A stretch of DNA of 64,000 nt, from positions 20,345,687 to 20,409,686 of the forward strand of contig CM061919.1 in the NCBI GenBank assembly GCA_031002005.1, written 5' to 3'. Numbering within the stretch: position 1 is the first letter of the stretch; every line of letters begins with the position of its first letter. This DNA comes from Vandiemenella viatica. Taxonomy: Eukaryota; Arthropoda; Insecta; Orthoptera; Morabidae. The translations under genes were made by a program, and so were the position numbers. A model generated the notes under the pieces. It saw only the letters and a list, made by a program, of their open reading frames with translations, was not told the origin of the DNA and did no database searches. Shown piece after piece: positions 42,092 to 54,900 of this stretch.

Positions 42092-42335
42092 ATGGCATTC
42101 GGCGACTAAGCCATTCAGCCAGCTCAATGTGTTTCCGATATCTCTTCATGTGAATTAGTTTCTCCAGTACGTTTTATGATTCCTAAGTATAGACACCACA
42201 TGACGGACAAGACATTCACACAGACACACAACACTTAACATCCATGCCCGCGGCCGGATTCGAACCGGCGACCTTCGGCACGCGGAGCTAGCACGCTAGC
42301 CCCTACGCTACCGAGGCCGGCGAGAAAAAAGTTTT
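42041..42335 (-). mobile_element. tRNA-derived SINE of a second family
   Basis: On the minus strand the head starts at about 42322 with GGCCTCGGTAGCGTAGGGG (A box 42311-42300) and a B box GGTTCGAATCC (42266-42256). The body runs to a poly(A) of about 36 bases (poly(T) at 42051-42087). Flanking GAAAAAAGTTTT-type bases at 42041-42053 and 42324-42335 are the target duplication. The body differs from the SINE at 19930. It landed just upstream of LI. Confidence 0.75.
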
Positions 42336-42339
42336 CTTC

Positions 42340-44028
42340 GGTCGAAAGTATTAGTTAAAGACGCCACCATTAGAGGGAGTCTTCAAGAGCACGCCAGCCA
42401 GTCGCAGCCAATGGGAGCAACCGATATAAGTCGGAACGTTGGAACCAATTAGAGGGGTCGTAACAGATTTGCGTCAAGCAGCCGCAGGCAGCTGATCGGA
42501 CGCCGCGAAATATTCAACACAGAATGCAGCCAAATGGAATCTACTCATCGATCTCAAAATGTGAGTAAAAACAGTGACAATTGTGTATTAAAAGAATGTA
42601 AATTGTCTTAGGAACAGAGTTTAACAGAATGTTTAATGCCGAGAAAACTATATTTCTGATACAGAAAGTCTAAAGTGACATTCAATCGTGTTTTCTGTGA
42701 AAAATGTAGGTTGAATACTTAATGTTGTGGTATTAATAATAGTTATATGGCAAGTCATCCTAATGTTTTGCAAAACTTGTAAAAATGAGTTATGCTGCAG
42801 TAGAAAAATTTAAGAATCATGTCATTAAACATATCGCACTGTAACGAAATTAATATGTAAACTTTCGCGAAGTGTCGGAAATTGAAACAATTCGGCGAGT
42901 TACGTAATTTTAAAGGTGTAATACATTGTCAGGACTCAGTTTTGGACAGATATGATTTCAAAGAGAGAAAAGTACATTAAAATTCAGTTTATGGTTGCAA
43001 ATGTGATAATTGTACGGTAAAATTAAGAATTCTAAATCAGGTGAATGTGATTATATGCAAATTGAGTAAACTAGGCTCATAAAATGTGAATTTTTTTTAA
43101 CAATTAATGTGATTAAGTGGTGACGAACGTGGCTTTTGAATAAAATTAACTCTTATGAAAAGTTGTCAGTAAGAAGATTTGTAAAATGTGAATGTACGAT
43201 CATCAAAACGGGTTTTGTGTAAAAGTTCTATAGCTTAGAAGTCAGGTAATGTGACCTATCACAAATCTGTTAAGTAATTAAATTAATGCTTGGTGTAAAG
43301 GAATTCATTAGGAAAAAACTTGAAATGTAAATGATAGTGTTATGCCCTGCGCTGTCAAAAAGGAATTAATAACGAATTAAATTCTTTAAGGAGTGAGTTA
43401 TTAAATAAGAATTAGGTGTTAAAGAAAGCAAAAGGGATTCATTAGATGAATCTGTAAGAGTGTAACGAAGTAACAGAATTAATATGAGAATAGTTCAATG
43501 TTAAAAATGCATTTAAATGAATGGATTAAGTATGGAAGGAAAGAATAAAACTAGAATTCATTATGTTGTTTGAAGGAAATACACCTGTAAACAGTTGTGA
43601 ATTAAATTAGGGAATGGATTACATTAGGATTGTGTTGGAGAGCACAGTATTGTGAATTAAATGAGAATTGCTGTTCAGGGGATGACAATTTTATGAATTA
43701 GATTACAGTGACTAAAGACACAATAAGTAAGTAAAAGTACAGAAAATGAAGTATTGAGTGACAGATTGTTTGAATAAGAATATAATTGTATGGAGAATTA
43801 AAATATACAGTGTATAGATCAATTAAGAATTTAAATTACGAGTAAGAAGTAAAGTTAGTCAGAACAGTGATTTTATCAAGCCAGAAACATTCGTAAGTTT
43901 ATTGTAACATCTTTTGGCAAATTAAGTAAGGAATTAGAGTGGAGAATCTTAATATTAAATTGAAAGATTTACTGTCGGAAGTTAGGAATTGTATTTATGT
44001 GAATTACAAGTCTTAAGAATTGGTTTAA
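42340..44028 (+). other. C-poor sequence upstream of LINE LD
   Basis: About 200 bp of balanced composition (42345-42545) is followed by about 1.5 kb in which the plus strand is rich in A, G and T and poor in C. No open frame is supported. It may be a long 5' untranslated region of a retroelement, since similar sequence lies before LINE LE. Confidence 0.35.
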
Positions 44029-46372
44029 GTGTACCTCGCGATACGAGCTTGTGTAGTGCTAAGTAATACTAATTACAGACATAATGTGATGAATTTTGAC
44101 ACAGGTTATTCTGACCATTTAGCACAAGTTTTAACATTAAAATTAGAATCTAACATTAACACACATACAAATATAAAATCACGTAGCTTTAAGGATCAAC
44201 AGATCAACCAATTCAATAATTTCCTAAGAAATGAAACATGGGAAGAAGTATATAATTGCACAGATACAAATGAGAAATATAACTTATTTATAAGAACATT
44301 TTTGTATTATTTTGAAATATGCTTCCCTCTAAGAACACGAAAGCAAAATGTAGGCCTAATAAACAATGCAAAGGGCTGGATTACCTCTGGTATTTTAGTA
44401 TCAATAAAAAAGAAACAGTTGTTACATGCAACTTCTAAGACACAGGAAACAACTCCAGAATTTGATAAATATTTCAAAAAATACAAATAGGTTCTTAACA
44501 AGGTAATAAGACAAGCAAAGAAACTAGAAAATGATAGATATATTTCCTCAGCTACCAATAAAATGAAAGCCATGTGGAAGGTAGTGAAGAATGAAGTAGG
44601 AGCAAGACAGGTAGATAACCGTAATATTCAGCTTGAAGAGAATAAAAAAATAATATCTGATCCTATAGAGATTTCTAACACCTTTAATACATATTTTTCA
44701 AACATTGCCGAAGATTTGATTACTAAAAATTTTGGCAAGTCCAACATCAACACTCAAACTAATGCCAACCATGATAATAGCAAAACCCTTTTTATTCAGC
44801 CAACAAATGAAGAGGAAGTATTAAAAGTTATTGGGGAGTTGAAACCTAAATTTTCATCGGGAATTGATGATGTCCCAGATTTTCTATTAAAAAAATGTGC
44901 TGAGTTTATAGCTTGTCCTCTCTCTCATATATGCAATAGCTCATTCTCTAGTGGAATATTTCCAGATAGGCTTAAAACAGCAAGAGTAAAACCCCTTTTT
45001 AAAAAAGGGGAAAAAAATAAGGTGTCGAACTACCGTCCAGTGTCAGTCCTCTCATGTTTCTCTAAAATCTTAGAAAAACTATTTCACAAAAGACTAGTTA
45101 ATTTCTTAGAAAATAATAATGTATTTTCAGATTCTCAACATGGGTTCAGAAAGAATAAATCAACCGAAACTGCCCTTTTTTCATTTTACACAGAAATACT
45201 ACAGACACTTGATGCGAAAGGACACATATCAGGAATATGCTTGGACTTGTCGAAGGCATTTGATGTAATTGATCATAATATCTTGCTTTCAAAGTTAGAT
45301 CACCTGGGAGTTAGAGGAGTAGCTAACAATTGGATAAAGTCATACCTGCATGATAGAAAACAGATTGTTGAATGTAGCTTTAAGACTGACAACAGTATAA
45401 ACTATGTTCACTCAGATTACAAAACCATAAAATATGGAGTACCACAAGGATCAATACTTGGTCCTGTCCTATTTTTAATATATATAAATGATCTGGAAAC
45501 AACAAATAACTGCCAAAAATATATTAAATTTGCAGATGACACCACCATTTTAATGAAAGAATGTACCAAAGAACAATTATTAAAAAATATTGAATACACT
45601 TCTAAAAACATTGCAAACTGGTTTTCTCAAAATAAGCTAATAATAAATACTGAAAAAACAAATGCCATACACTTCAGGACAAAAAATAATTTAGATACAC
45701 AGTTACCTACAGTAAAACTTAGTGGTAAACTACTTAAAAATGTAGAGAATATAAAATTTCTAGGTATTCATATACAAGAGAATTTAAAATGGAACACACA
45801 CATTGAACACCTTTGTAAAAAACTAAATACTATCTGCTATATGATGAGAATCTTAGTTGGTTGCATATCTAATGAAACCATTAGGCATATTTATTTTGCA
45901 TATGTACACTCCTTACTAAGGTATGGAATCATTTTCTGGGGGAACTCCCCACCTAGTATCAAATGCTTCAAAATCCAGAAAAAAATTATCAGAATTATTG
46001 AAGGAGTACGAAGTAGAACCTCATGTAGACATTTATTTAGAAAGTTACAAATTCTACCACTGCCCTGTTTATATATACTGGAAACTATAAAATTCATTAA
46101 AAAAAAATATAGAAGCTTCTGGGTATAAACTACAAACAAACAGTGACATACACTTGTATAATACTAGACAGACACTAGACTTTCATATACAACAAACAAA
46201 TACTACCTTCTGTCAGAAAGGGCCACTTCATATGGGAATCAGATTGTTTAATAAACTACCACAGAGGATCAAGTCTGTAAGAGAAAATACTAAATTCATA
46301 TCATCAGTGAAGGAGTACTTGCTCGACCACTGCTTCTACTGTATTGATGAGTATTTTCAAACCAAATGTTAG
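44029..46372 (+). pseudogene. LD ORF2: endonuclease end, RT and C-terminal domain
   Basis: The frame holds the endonuclease end (GYSDHLAQVLTL) and the linker KQNVGLINNAKGWITSG, then one in-frame TAG at 44488-44490. It reopens in the same frame to 46128. RT motifs are VSNYRPVSVLSCFSKILE, QHGFRKNKSTETAL, CLDLSKAFDVIDH, GVPQGSILGPVLFLIYINDL and KFADDTTILM. The C-terminal LLRYGIIFWGNSP and IIRIIEGVRSRTSCRHLF are typical of this LINE group. A 9-base A run at 46099-46107 shifts the frame, and the last 72 codons (46154-46372) read in another frame. Repairing nothing else would be needed to see one continuous family protein, so the copy is young. Confidence 0.8.
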
Positions 46373-46618
46373 TTTTAAACATTGGTGATGTCAATAGTAT
46401 CATTTAAATTTGTAAAGAATTAATTGCATAATTGTAACTGTAATTCTTTTTGTCTATATCATATTTTATAGTATGTTATCTCATAGTATATAATAGAATG
46501 TTTGTTATATGTTTGTTTGTCTGTCTGTGTACAGACCAATTTTGACTTGCCCTATATCATTTGTACTTCGTACTATGTATGATGCTAAGGGGCCAATAAA
46601 TACAAATACAAATACAAA
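44029..46618 (+). mobile_element. LINE LD, 5'-truncated, jockey-superfamily
   Basis: The copy starts within the endonuclease near 44029, runs through RT and C-terminal domain to 46372, and ends with a polyadenylation-type AATAAA and an (AAATAC)n tail at 46597-46619. Few disabling changes suggest a recent insertion. A target duplication was not identified. Confidence 0.7.
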
Positions 46619-49600
46619 TACCACCAGGTGGTGCTAATATCAGCCACCGCCCATGTGTTTATGCGCCGAATCGTAAACTGCTTTGTTTACGTAGCTCATG
46701 TGTGTTCAAATTAATTGTAACGTGTATACAATTGAGTGCATTTCAGTTATAGAAAAAGTGAATCCTTCTTATTTGAATTAAAAAAGTTATTTTGAATAGA
46801 ATTATGTTGTCTAATCGGAAGATATGAATGTGCTTAAAACCGATGTGTGTGTAGGAAGTTAAATCAACCTGTTGAATCCAACGCCAATTCTATAACATGC
46901 ATAACTATGATATGAGCAATTGTAATAATGAAAGCATTTAGATGAATTAGAACTAAGGTAAGAAATTTATTTTGTTATGAGTGATTTCAGTCTGTAGTAA
47001 AGGAAGTTAAATGTGTGTGTTCAGAATAGCAGAATGTGTGTTGTCGAAAAATTGCCAGCCGAAATCAAAGTATAGTCATATGCTAAAGACTTAGACTTTC
47101 GCTAGTTAAGAAAGAATTGTAACAGGTAATTCAGAAAATGTTAGAACAAGTTAACTAGTCTCTTTAAATAAATGAAAACAGCGTGTCATGTGTTTAAAAT
47201 TTAGGTAAAAGTAAAATTCAGATTACCAACAAGTTAATGAATGCAATCTATCCTTTGAATTATGCCTAAAGGTCAGTAATAAGAATATTGAGTGATCAGA
47301 AATTTGTATAGTTTAAAATAGCTGGGAAGATGATTTAAGAGAAGTTAGAATTCAGTCTAGATTGTAAACAAAGTTGAATGACACAGTTTAGCAGTAGGTA
47401 AACATGTCCATTGCTCAGAAGTCTCCAATTTCATTAAATAGTAATTTGAATTTGTGAAGAGAGGAAATTTCATGTGAATACATTAAACACTGTACTAAGC
47501 ATTTGGCTTATAAAACAAGACGTGTCCAAAGAAATCTAGTTTGCTTTAACAGAGTTTAGAAACTCTGTAAAATGACACAAGGTCCAGTTATGATACATAA
47601 TAGGAAATAATTTGCTTTAGTGTGAGTAATTTATTTAAAGATATTTAAATGAGTTCAGAAGTTGTTGATACAGTCCAGAGTGAATTCATAGCAATCAGCT
47701 GATAGTCAGAAATGGTAAAAACACCCAAATATCCAAAAATAGTTTCATAATACAGTAACAAGGAATTTAAATAACAAACAATATTTCAGAAGTAAACATA
47801 AGTTAAATTGGTGAAGCAAAGTTGAGTCCCATTTGCAATTTTGTTTGAAAGGATCCGCAAACAAGATCGTAAACCCAGTCAATGAGATTAAGTGATAAAT
47901 TTCATAAATAAACAAAAGAATTGAATTAATGAGCTGATTTAGTAAGCAGTTGCAAAATATACAAATTGATTTGACCTGTAGTTTTTATCCACCCTTGTGT
48001 TGCAGATTTACATGTGATTTTATAGTCATTTGATACCACCATATTGATTTACATTACAAATATTTATTTTGGGTGATAACTTGCATAATTAGAATTGATC
48101 AGTGACAGCATTTAATGTTAATTACTATACAAAGTCAAATTTTACCCCAGTGAGATGCAAGAATATAGTAACAAGTGTAGGCCTAATATTGAAACATTTT
48201 TAGGGAAACTTAGAGTAATATTAAAATGCCTCAAGGAAAAGTCAGAATAAGGTAGACAGTCATAAGGAGTGAAAACCTTTTTAGGAAATTTAGTATAGTA
48301 AACAATTTTGGAATAAATCAGATACAAGGAGAATTATTAGGAAACAGAATAGGAATTATATTTGTTAGGAGACACACACACACAAACACAAAATGAGTGA
48401 AGTATATACATGTTTATTGACAGCAAGGTTGAATGGAATATATTATTACCAGGTGGAAAGCAACAGAACACCATGTAAAATGTGGTAGTTAAACAATATG
48501 GATTGTGAATTGAAGTCTGTAGGTTGAGAGATAGAAGATCAAGTTAACTGTGGTAGTTGAAGTCTGTGGGTAAAGAGAAAACATAGAATATTGTAAACAA
48601 ATAATAGAAGTGCAGGAAATATGTATATAGGGGGAATAAGATATAAATGATAGCATGTGATTTAGGACAAAACAAGTAGAGCAAACAGTTAAATGGTATT
48701 AAAAGGTAACTGTCAATATTTGAGTAGAATGAATTGATTTGGATAATAGGACAGTTTTAAGTAAACAAAATCATTTTGGGAATAAGTTTTGTCAGAATAC
48801 TAACTAGGATTGGATGAATGCATGAGAGTATGCTAAGCATATCTGAGTAGTGCATCTATGGTTAATATGATGCATGTATGGATGATTAGAAAAACTTTAT
48901 GAATGTGATTGAAAAAGCTAAGAGGTTTGCAGAAAATTCAGAACAAATTTATTATCAGTTTATGGAGGAGAATGGAGTATTGTTTGTTGAATTTAGGTTG
49001 GAGTTGTGCAGTTTAAGAATAGTAGATTGAATTGAAGCTAGAGAATTTTTTGTATTAGCCAAGACTTATATACATTATTCTGTAACTGTGGAGTGGGTAA
49101 GCTGAGTCACTACTCACAAGGTTCCATTTGTGAAAGGATGGAGTCGAATAAGTCTTAATGGCAGGATGTTGGTGTGAATGATTAGAAACATTCACAACCC
49201 ACCCATGAGATGGCCTTACATAGGTTCCTAAGAGAATACACAAACAATCTCAGGGTTAACCAGAGTGTTAAATTGGGTAAACTGATAAGTAATAGTGGAT
49301 ACGATTTCACTAAAATTAGCTATGACTAGAGTTGGGATTGAAATTGCATGGTGAGGTGAAATCATGGCAATCAGATGTTTCATAGTAGGTGACGTAATGA
49401 GAGTATGAAGTCAAGTAAGAGTGATTGAATAAGACTTGTAAAGTGAACAACATGAGAAAGTAATGAATGATCAAGCAAACATCCAAATTTTGTTTTAAGA
49501 GCCAATGAGAAACTTATCTGAGTGAAAGTGGTGTGAAAGTTGAATTGCAGATGAAGATAGTAGTTATAATGGTTTAATAGGGAAAATACATTAGAATTTA

Positions 49601-50009
49601 TCAAAGCTTTTAGAAAGAAACTAGTTGATTCTAAGTTGAAGAAGCTTGTAATGATTGAGAAAAATAAGTAATTAGAATAATTTTGTAATGTCAGTTTGCA
49701 AAACAAGTGATGCTATGAGAGTAATAAAAAATCTGAGGGTTATGTAAATATAGCAAGGATGTGACAATTTTTAGATTGCATATAGCAATTTTCCAATGAA
49801 TTTATAAAGAAGAGGAAGTTCATTAAATTTGAATTCTGAATAATAGCATCAATTGGTTTCAATAAACTTTGGATTTTGTGATGAAATCAGTTGAATTACT
49901 TCAGTTTGTAATAATTTTAATTCAGTTTTGGAAGTAAATGATTTATTGAAAAGAATAAATTCAGAATTGTTTTGCAAATTAAGAATTATGTAAGTGTGTA
50001 AGATTATGT
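46619..50009 (+). other. C-poor, G-rich-strand region upstream of LINE LE
   Basis: After a short segment of balanced composition (46621-46705, starting CCACCAGGTGGTGCTA), 3.3 kb of plus strand is strongly C-depleted. Sample lines give C of 8-10 percent and G of 17-30 percent. I find no supported open frame. The skew continues into LE, which suggests that this is its long 5' untranslated region or part of the same transcript-like unit. Confidence 0.4.
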
Positions 50010-50524
50010 ATGTGTACTGAATTTGCAAACTTAATAGAGATACACGAACCACAAGTAATAATTAGGGTAGAGAGTTGGTTAAAAGAAGAAGTACTAGAGG
50101 TTTTTCCTGATGGTTACAGAGTGTACTGCAGAGATAGAGGAGCAATTGGTGGAGGAGTTTTCATACTAGTTAACAAAAACTACCACAGTTCTCTGGCGTT
50201 CATAGATGAATACCATGAGTTACTTGGGGTAGATTTCTGGGGTAATAAAAAAGAAAAAATCAGAGTGTTGGCTGTTTACCAATGACAGAGGAGGATGAGG
50301 CTCTTGGGGAGAAATTAAATTCATACTCAGATTTCAGAGGTGAGAATAGAATGATCATCATCGGTGGGAATTTAAATTTACCAGGTGTAAACTGGGAAGG
50401 AAATAAGATAAATAACACAAGGGAACAAAGATTTGCAAATATCTTAATAAGGGAAGTAGGATTTACACAAGTGGTTGAGCAAAACACTAGGGGACAAAAT
50501 ATTTTGAATATTTTTTCTAATTAA
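50010..50524 (+). pseudogene. LE EEP endonuclease
   Basis: The first frame (50010-50285) reads IIRVESWLKEEV and GGGVFILVNKNY, then VLAVYQ. It is followed after a frame change by IIIGGNLNLPGVNWEG, where the usual GGDFNLP Asp is Asn. The catalytic Glu region RVESWL keeps the Glu. The N-terminal strand is missing or lies in a broken frame upstream of 50010. Confidence 0.65.
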
Positions 50525-50820
50525 GCCCGATGATAACCTTTTGAGTTGTCAAGTAACTGAAGGAAAAAGTGGTCATTAAGCAGTTCTGATGGATATTAGA
50601 GGATTCAGTATACCAGCAGCCAAAATTGAAGGGGGAAATAGGTACAATTATAAAAAGGCACAGGTTTCAAATTTAAAGAGATATTTCAGAGAACAGTTCA
50701 GCAAATGAAAGGAACAGCTCAAGTACAGTAGAGTCAAGGTGGGAAGAGTTTAAGGAGATAATAAGAAAGGGGAAAAAAAAATTATTCCAAGGCAGAAAAT
50801 AAAGAGAAGTAGAGAACCTA

Positions 50821-52233
50821 TCTTTATATATAAAGATGAATGTATGTTTGTTTGTTTGTTTGTTTGATAGTTCGTTTGTTCTTCATACAAATCCACAGTT
50901 TTCATCCGATCATAACTTCGAAATACGGCGATAGACAGACACGTTGGATATGGACGTCCCCGTACCGTATTACCGTGTAGTGGACTGCCAGCTCAGTGGC
51001 TGAATCGCTTGCTTACGAACGTCGTGGTCTCCGGTTCAAATCTCCGTGGAGGCTAAGATTTTTAAAAATTGTTTTTGATCGTAAGAGTCACGGTTGGGCC
51101 GTCGGTTATTCGGATTGAATTTTAAACTGTAGATATCACAAAGGTAGGGGTGCAATCTGAGGCAATTCGTAGGTAGTTTTGCAATACAGTAGATGTACAC
51201 TTTTTTTACGTTATATTGATCCATCAGGGGTGATTCGTAATCAGTGTATGTGTAATCTGCAGTAGGAATACTATAAATGCGGAAGTAAGTCTCTGTCTTA
51301 TGTTCCGTTTCGACAATTAAATGCCTATACCGATATTGACGGAATTTGACGAGAAAATCTGTAGGGAGGGCACTCAACGTTGTTTGTTCTTCATACAAAT
51401 CAACAGTTTTCATCGTATCTCGATGAAACTGTGCACACTTATCTTTTGAAACAAGGAGATAAATATTGTCTATATTTGGTTGAAAAATTATCTGTATAAA
51501 TAACACATGTTGTCTCATAACTTCGAAATACGGTGATAGACAGACACGTTGGATGTGGTCGTCTCCGTACCGTGGTTCTGTATAGTGGACTGACAGCTTA
51601 GTGGTTAAAGCGCTTGCTTACTGACTTCGTGGTCTCCGGTTCAAATCTCCGTGGAGGCTAAGATTTTTAAAAATTGTTTTTCATCGTAAAAGTCAAGCCT
51701 GGGCAGTAGGTTATTCGGATTGAATGTTAAACTGTTGATATTAGAAAGTTAGGGGTGTAATACGAGGAAAATCGTAGGTAGTCATGCAATGTTGTACGTG
51801 TACACTTTTTTACGTTATAATGATCCCTCAGGTGTTGTTCGCAGTCAGTGTGTGAGTGTGAACTACAGTAATATTATTATAAATACGGAAGTAAGTCTTT
51901 GTCTTTTTGTTACGTTTTGACGACTAAATGGCTATATCGTTGTGATGGAATTTTATAAGAAAATCTGTATGAAGGGCACAGGATATTTTTCCCAGTATGA
52001 TTAACAGTTGTAGTCACGAAATTTTGAGACCATATCGAATGGTGACAGAAATATGTTGGAAATTGATTCTCTTCAAGAGACAGGTTCGACGGTACAATGA
52101 TATAGTGATAGCTTTCGTCGTATTATTCCTGCTCGATATTGTTTGGGACCAATCCTTCGTCAGCAACTTTCTATATTTAATTCTGGCAAAAAAATTCTTA
52201 ATCCACGCGTACGAAGTCGCGGGTACGGGCTAG
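50821..52233 (+). mobile_element. Non-autonomous Helitron in LE
   Basis: It starts TCTTTATATATAAAGATGAA after A at 50820, a typical arthropod Helitron start, with a GTTT microsatellite at 50846-50866. It ends GCGTACGAAGTCGCGGGTAC, then GGG and CTAG (52230-52233) before T at 52234. Length is 1413 bp. It has no rep-helicase sequence. The LE linker lies on both sides. Confidence 0.8.
50912..51985 (+). repeat. Direct repeats of about 460 bp inside the Helitron
   Basis: Segments 50912-51375 and 51520-51985 align throughout. Shared blocks include CATAACTTCGAAATACGG, GGTCTCCGGTTCAAATCTCC and GAGGCTAAGATTTTTAAAAA. The GGTTCAAATCTCC block with upstream AGTGGCTGAATCGCTTGC resembles a tRNA B box and A box region, so each unit may derive from a tRNA-like SINE. 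A 160-codon minus-strand frame (51036-51518) crosses one copy but shows no family. Confidence 0.7.
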
Positions 52234-52261
52234 TATACTATAATAGGGAAGTGAGGAGGTT

Positions 52262-54051
52262 AAAGAGTTGGTAAGAAAAGAACATAACAGAGTTAAGAGA
52301 CAGCAGGGTAGTAGGGAATATTTAAAACAACTAAACAAGGACTTAACAACAAAGAAAATGGTTAAAGATGGGTTTATGAAGAGTATTGTCAGTGCAGGAG
52401 GACCATTGACTGATGCATCTAGAAATTTCTATGGCAATATGAGGAAACTGAGGGGAAGGGAGGGAGTAGGGACACTTATTGATAAGGATGGAGAAGAAGT
52501 AACTGACGATTTGAAAAAGGCAGAGATTTTAAGTAAATGGTTCAGTGAAAGCATTAGGGACTATGAATTAGAAACAGGAGGGTCTAATTCGGAGAACGAG
52601 CTTAACAACACAATTAGAAATGACGATAGTAAAAACATTGATATTCATCCTGAGGAAATCATGAAGGAAATACGATAGCTGAAAAAACATAAAGGTACTG
52701 GTGAAGATAATATTACTACAGATATCTTAAAGATAGCCGGATGTGACATTGTTCCTTCTCTTGAAATATAATTTAAATTGAGTCTGATATTTGCTGCTTA
52801 CCACAGGACTGGAAAGGTGCAATAGTAGTACCGGTACATAAAGGAGGTGTGAGAAGTAGAGTTGAAAATTACAGGCCAATCAGTTTGACATCAGTGGTAG
52901 GTAAATTAATGGAAAGACTGATATGCAAACACATCAGAAATATATGTGAGGAAGCTAAGTGGTTTTCAAGCAGGCAACATGGGTTCAGGCAAGGATATTC
53001 ATGCGAATCTCAGTTGGTGGGATATATGCAAGATATTTCAGATGAAATGGACAAGGGTGGCCAAATTGATAGTGTAGCACTAGAGCCGTCAAAGGCGTTT
53101 GACAGAGTAAGCCATAAAATGGTGATAAATAAGGTAAAAACCATTGGAGTGGATGAGAAACTGATTTGCTGGGTAGAAGAATTTTTAAAAGGTAGAAAAC
53201 AGAAAGTTAGGGTAGGAAATGTAGTATCAAAAGAAGTGAAAGTATAAATGGGTGTGCCTCAGGGTAGCGTATTGGGAACATTGCTATTCATTATTCTATT
53301 GAATAATTGTGTTGATTGTTTACTATTTGAAATTAGATTGTTTGCAGATGACATAATGCTGAATAAAAGAATTAAAACGATAGAGGATTGTAAACAGTTG
53401 CAGGGTGATCTGGACAGGATATCTATTTGGGTTGGTAAACATGGCATGAAGATAAATGCAAAGAAGAGTCAGCTTATTAGATACACAAATAAAAAACAAA
53501 AGGTTAATTATGAATATAAGGTGGGGAAAGAATTGCTTGCTGAAGACTTGAAATGTAAATATCTTGGCATTACTTTCGATAAAAAGCTTAACTGTGCAGG
53601 ATACATTGGACAGGTGGTAGGAAAAGGTTTCAAAGTTCTGCACTTGTTGGAGAGAGTGATGAGGGGATGTACGAGAGAAGTAAAGGTATTGGGTTACAAA
53701 ACTTTGGTCAGACCATTGCTCGAATATGGTAGTGTAATAGGGGACCCTCATTTTACCTATCAAATACAGGAGTTGGAGAGGGTGCAAAAAAGGGCTGCTA
53801 GATTTGTTTCTGGAAATTATCGCAGAATGCAATCAGTGACGGATATGATAAAGGAGCTGGAATGGGATTCATTGCAAGACAGGAAGAGGACGAGGAGGGT
53901 CATGGGAGTGTACAGGGCATATACTGGCGATGAGGCATGGAAAGATATTGCAATAAGTATGAAAAGTAGTGCATGGAAGAGAAAAGATGACCATGACTAC
54001 AAGCTTCACTCGATTTCAGGCACAATGGTGTGGGAAGATTCTCTCTTTTAG
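52262..54051 (+). pseudogene. LE linker and reverse transcriptase
   Basis: The linker frame (52268-52678) includes FYGNMRKLRGREGVGTLID and ends in KEIR-stop. Blocks GTGEDNITTDIL and DWKGAIVVP follow in other frames. RT then reads NYRPISLTSVVGKLMER, HGFRQGYSCESQL and ALEPSKAFDRVSH. A single TAA at 53245-53247 lies in the same frame directly before MGVPQGSVLG, and the frame continues with LFADDIML (FADD) to 54051. The last part (VQKRAARFVSGNY) is like CR1/L2-type LINEs. The LDFSKAFD Asp is Glu (LEPSKAFD), which would weaken catalysis. Confidence 0.75.
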
Positions 54052-54060
54052 GTAAGGGTG

Positions 54061-54599
54061 TCAGGGATTAAAATGAGTTACAAAGACAAATGATGAATAA
54101 TTTACCGAAAACATTGAAAGATTTTAAAGATAAAATTTGTAAAGGGCAAATGTAGGTGGGTGCAGGATAGGGAGAAGATGGGTGTGTAAGGAAATTGCCA
54201 CCGCCTGTTGTAACAGCCCTCATACCTGAATTTTGAATAGTATTGTACTGTATGAAGTATTTGTAGTGAGCTAAAGTTTGCTTGAATATGATCTGGTATA
54301 TTTGTTTTTAATTTCTTGTAAATCAATGTATATAGACTTTTGTTTTATGAAAGAAAATTATTTAAAGTCCATTTAATATGTATAAGAACAGAATTGTGTA
54401 AGAAAATTGCTTAAATGTGTGTAATTCCAAGTATTAATGCAAGTTACGATGTCTACAGGACAATTTTCTACAGTTTGAAATGATTTCTGTAAATAATTTT
54501 GTATTTAAGTATCTCTAATTACCATTTATGATCATTTTGTAATGATGTTAAGTGATTTTGTATTAGTTCCGATTGTTTTTTAATATGTTTAATTGTTTG
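54061..54599. other. LE 3' region and AT-rich sequence
   Basis: No coding frame. The 3' end of LE was not fixed; no clear tail repeat is visible. Confidence 0.3.
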
Positions 54600-54900
54600 A
54601 GTAATTGTTAATGTTCGAGAAATATCGGGCGGATGCTTTTGAAGAATTCCAGAAATTTCGATAGAGGCCATATAAACAGATCGGCTGGATAGAGTCAGTC
54701 TTCAGTATTCAGTTTTACAGATAGTTTCACAGTTAGTTTTTCAAGTTGAGTTCACAGAAGTTTTATAAAGATTATCTTTGCGACTACTCAGAAGTGCATC
54801 TCTGTTTTGTATCTATGCATGTGAATATCGCGGACTTCGTTTTGAAATAATAAACAAATCTTCAACATAACCTTTTGGTGGACTTCTTAATTAATCAGTA
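54600..54900 (+). mobile_element. LTR-like segment
   Basis: The segment starts near TGTTAATGTTCGAG, has a TATA-like CATATAAAC at about 54669 and a transcript-start-like CAGTCTTCAGTATTCAG. It also has a polyadenylation-type AATAATAAAC at about 54846, followed by TGGTGGACTTC, which could be a primer site. The order resembles an LTR with R/U5 and primer site. No second copy is visible, so it may be a solo LTR. Confidence 0.3.

Larger units (their letters stand above)
50010..54060 (+). mobile_element. CR1/L2-like LINE LE, split by a Helitron
   Basis: Endonuclease pieces (50010-50524), the linker (50525-50820 and 52250-52680) and RT (52849-54051) follow in order on the plus strand, interrupted by a Helitron at 50821-52233. 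Several stops separate the parts. The RT C-terminus resembles LC. Confidence 0.7.

Noticed and set aside
42256..42322. tRNA gene on the minus strand
   Set aside because: Good A and B boxes, but it is followed by a repeat body and poly(A) with target duplications, so it is a SINE head.
51036..51518. 160-codon minus-strand frame
   Set aside because: It lies within duplicated Helitron units and is not conserved in the second unit.
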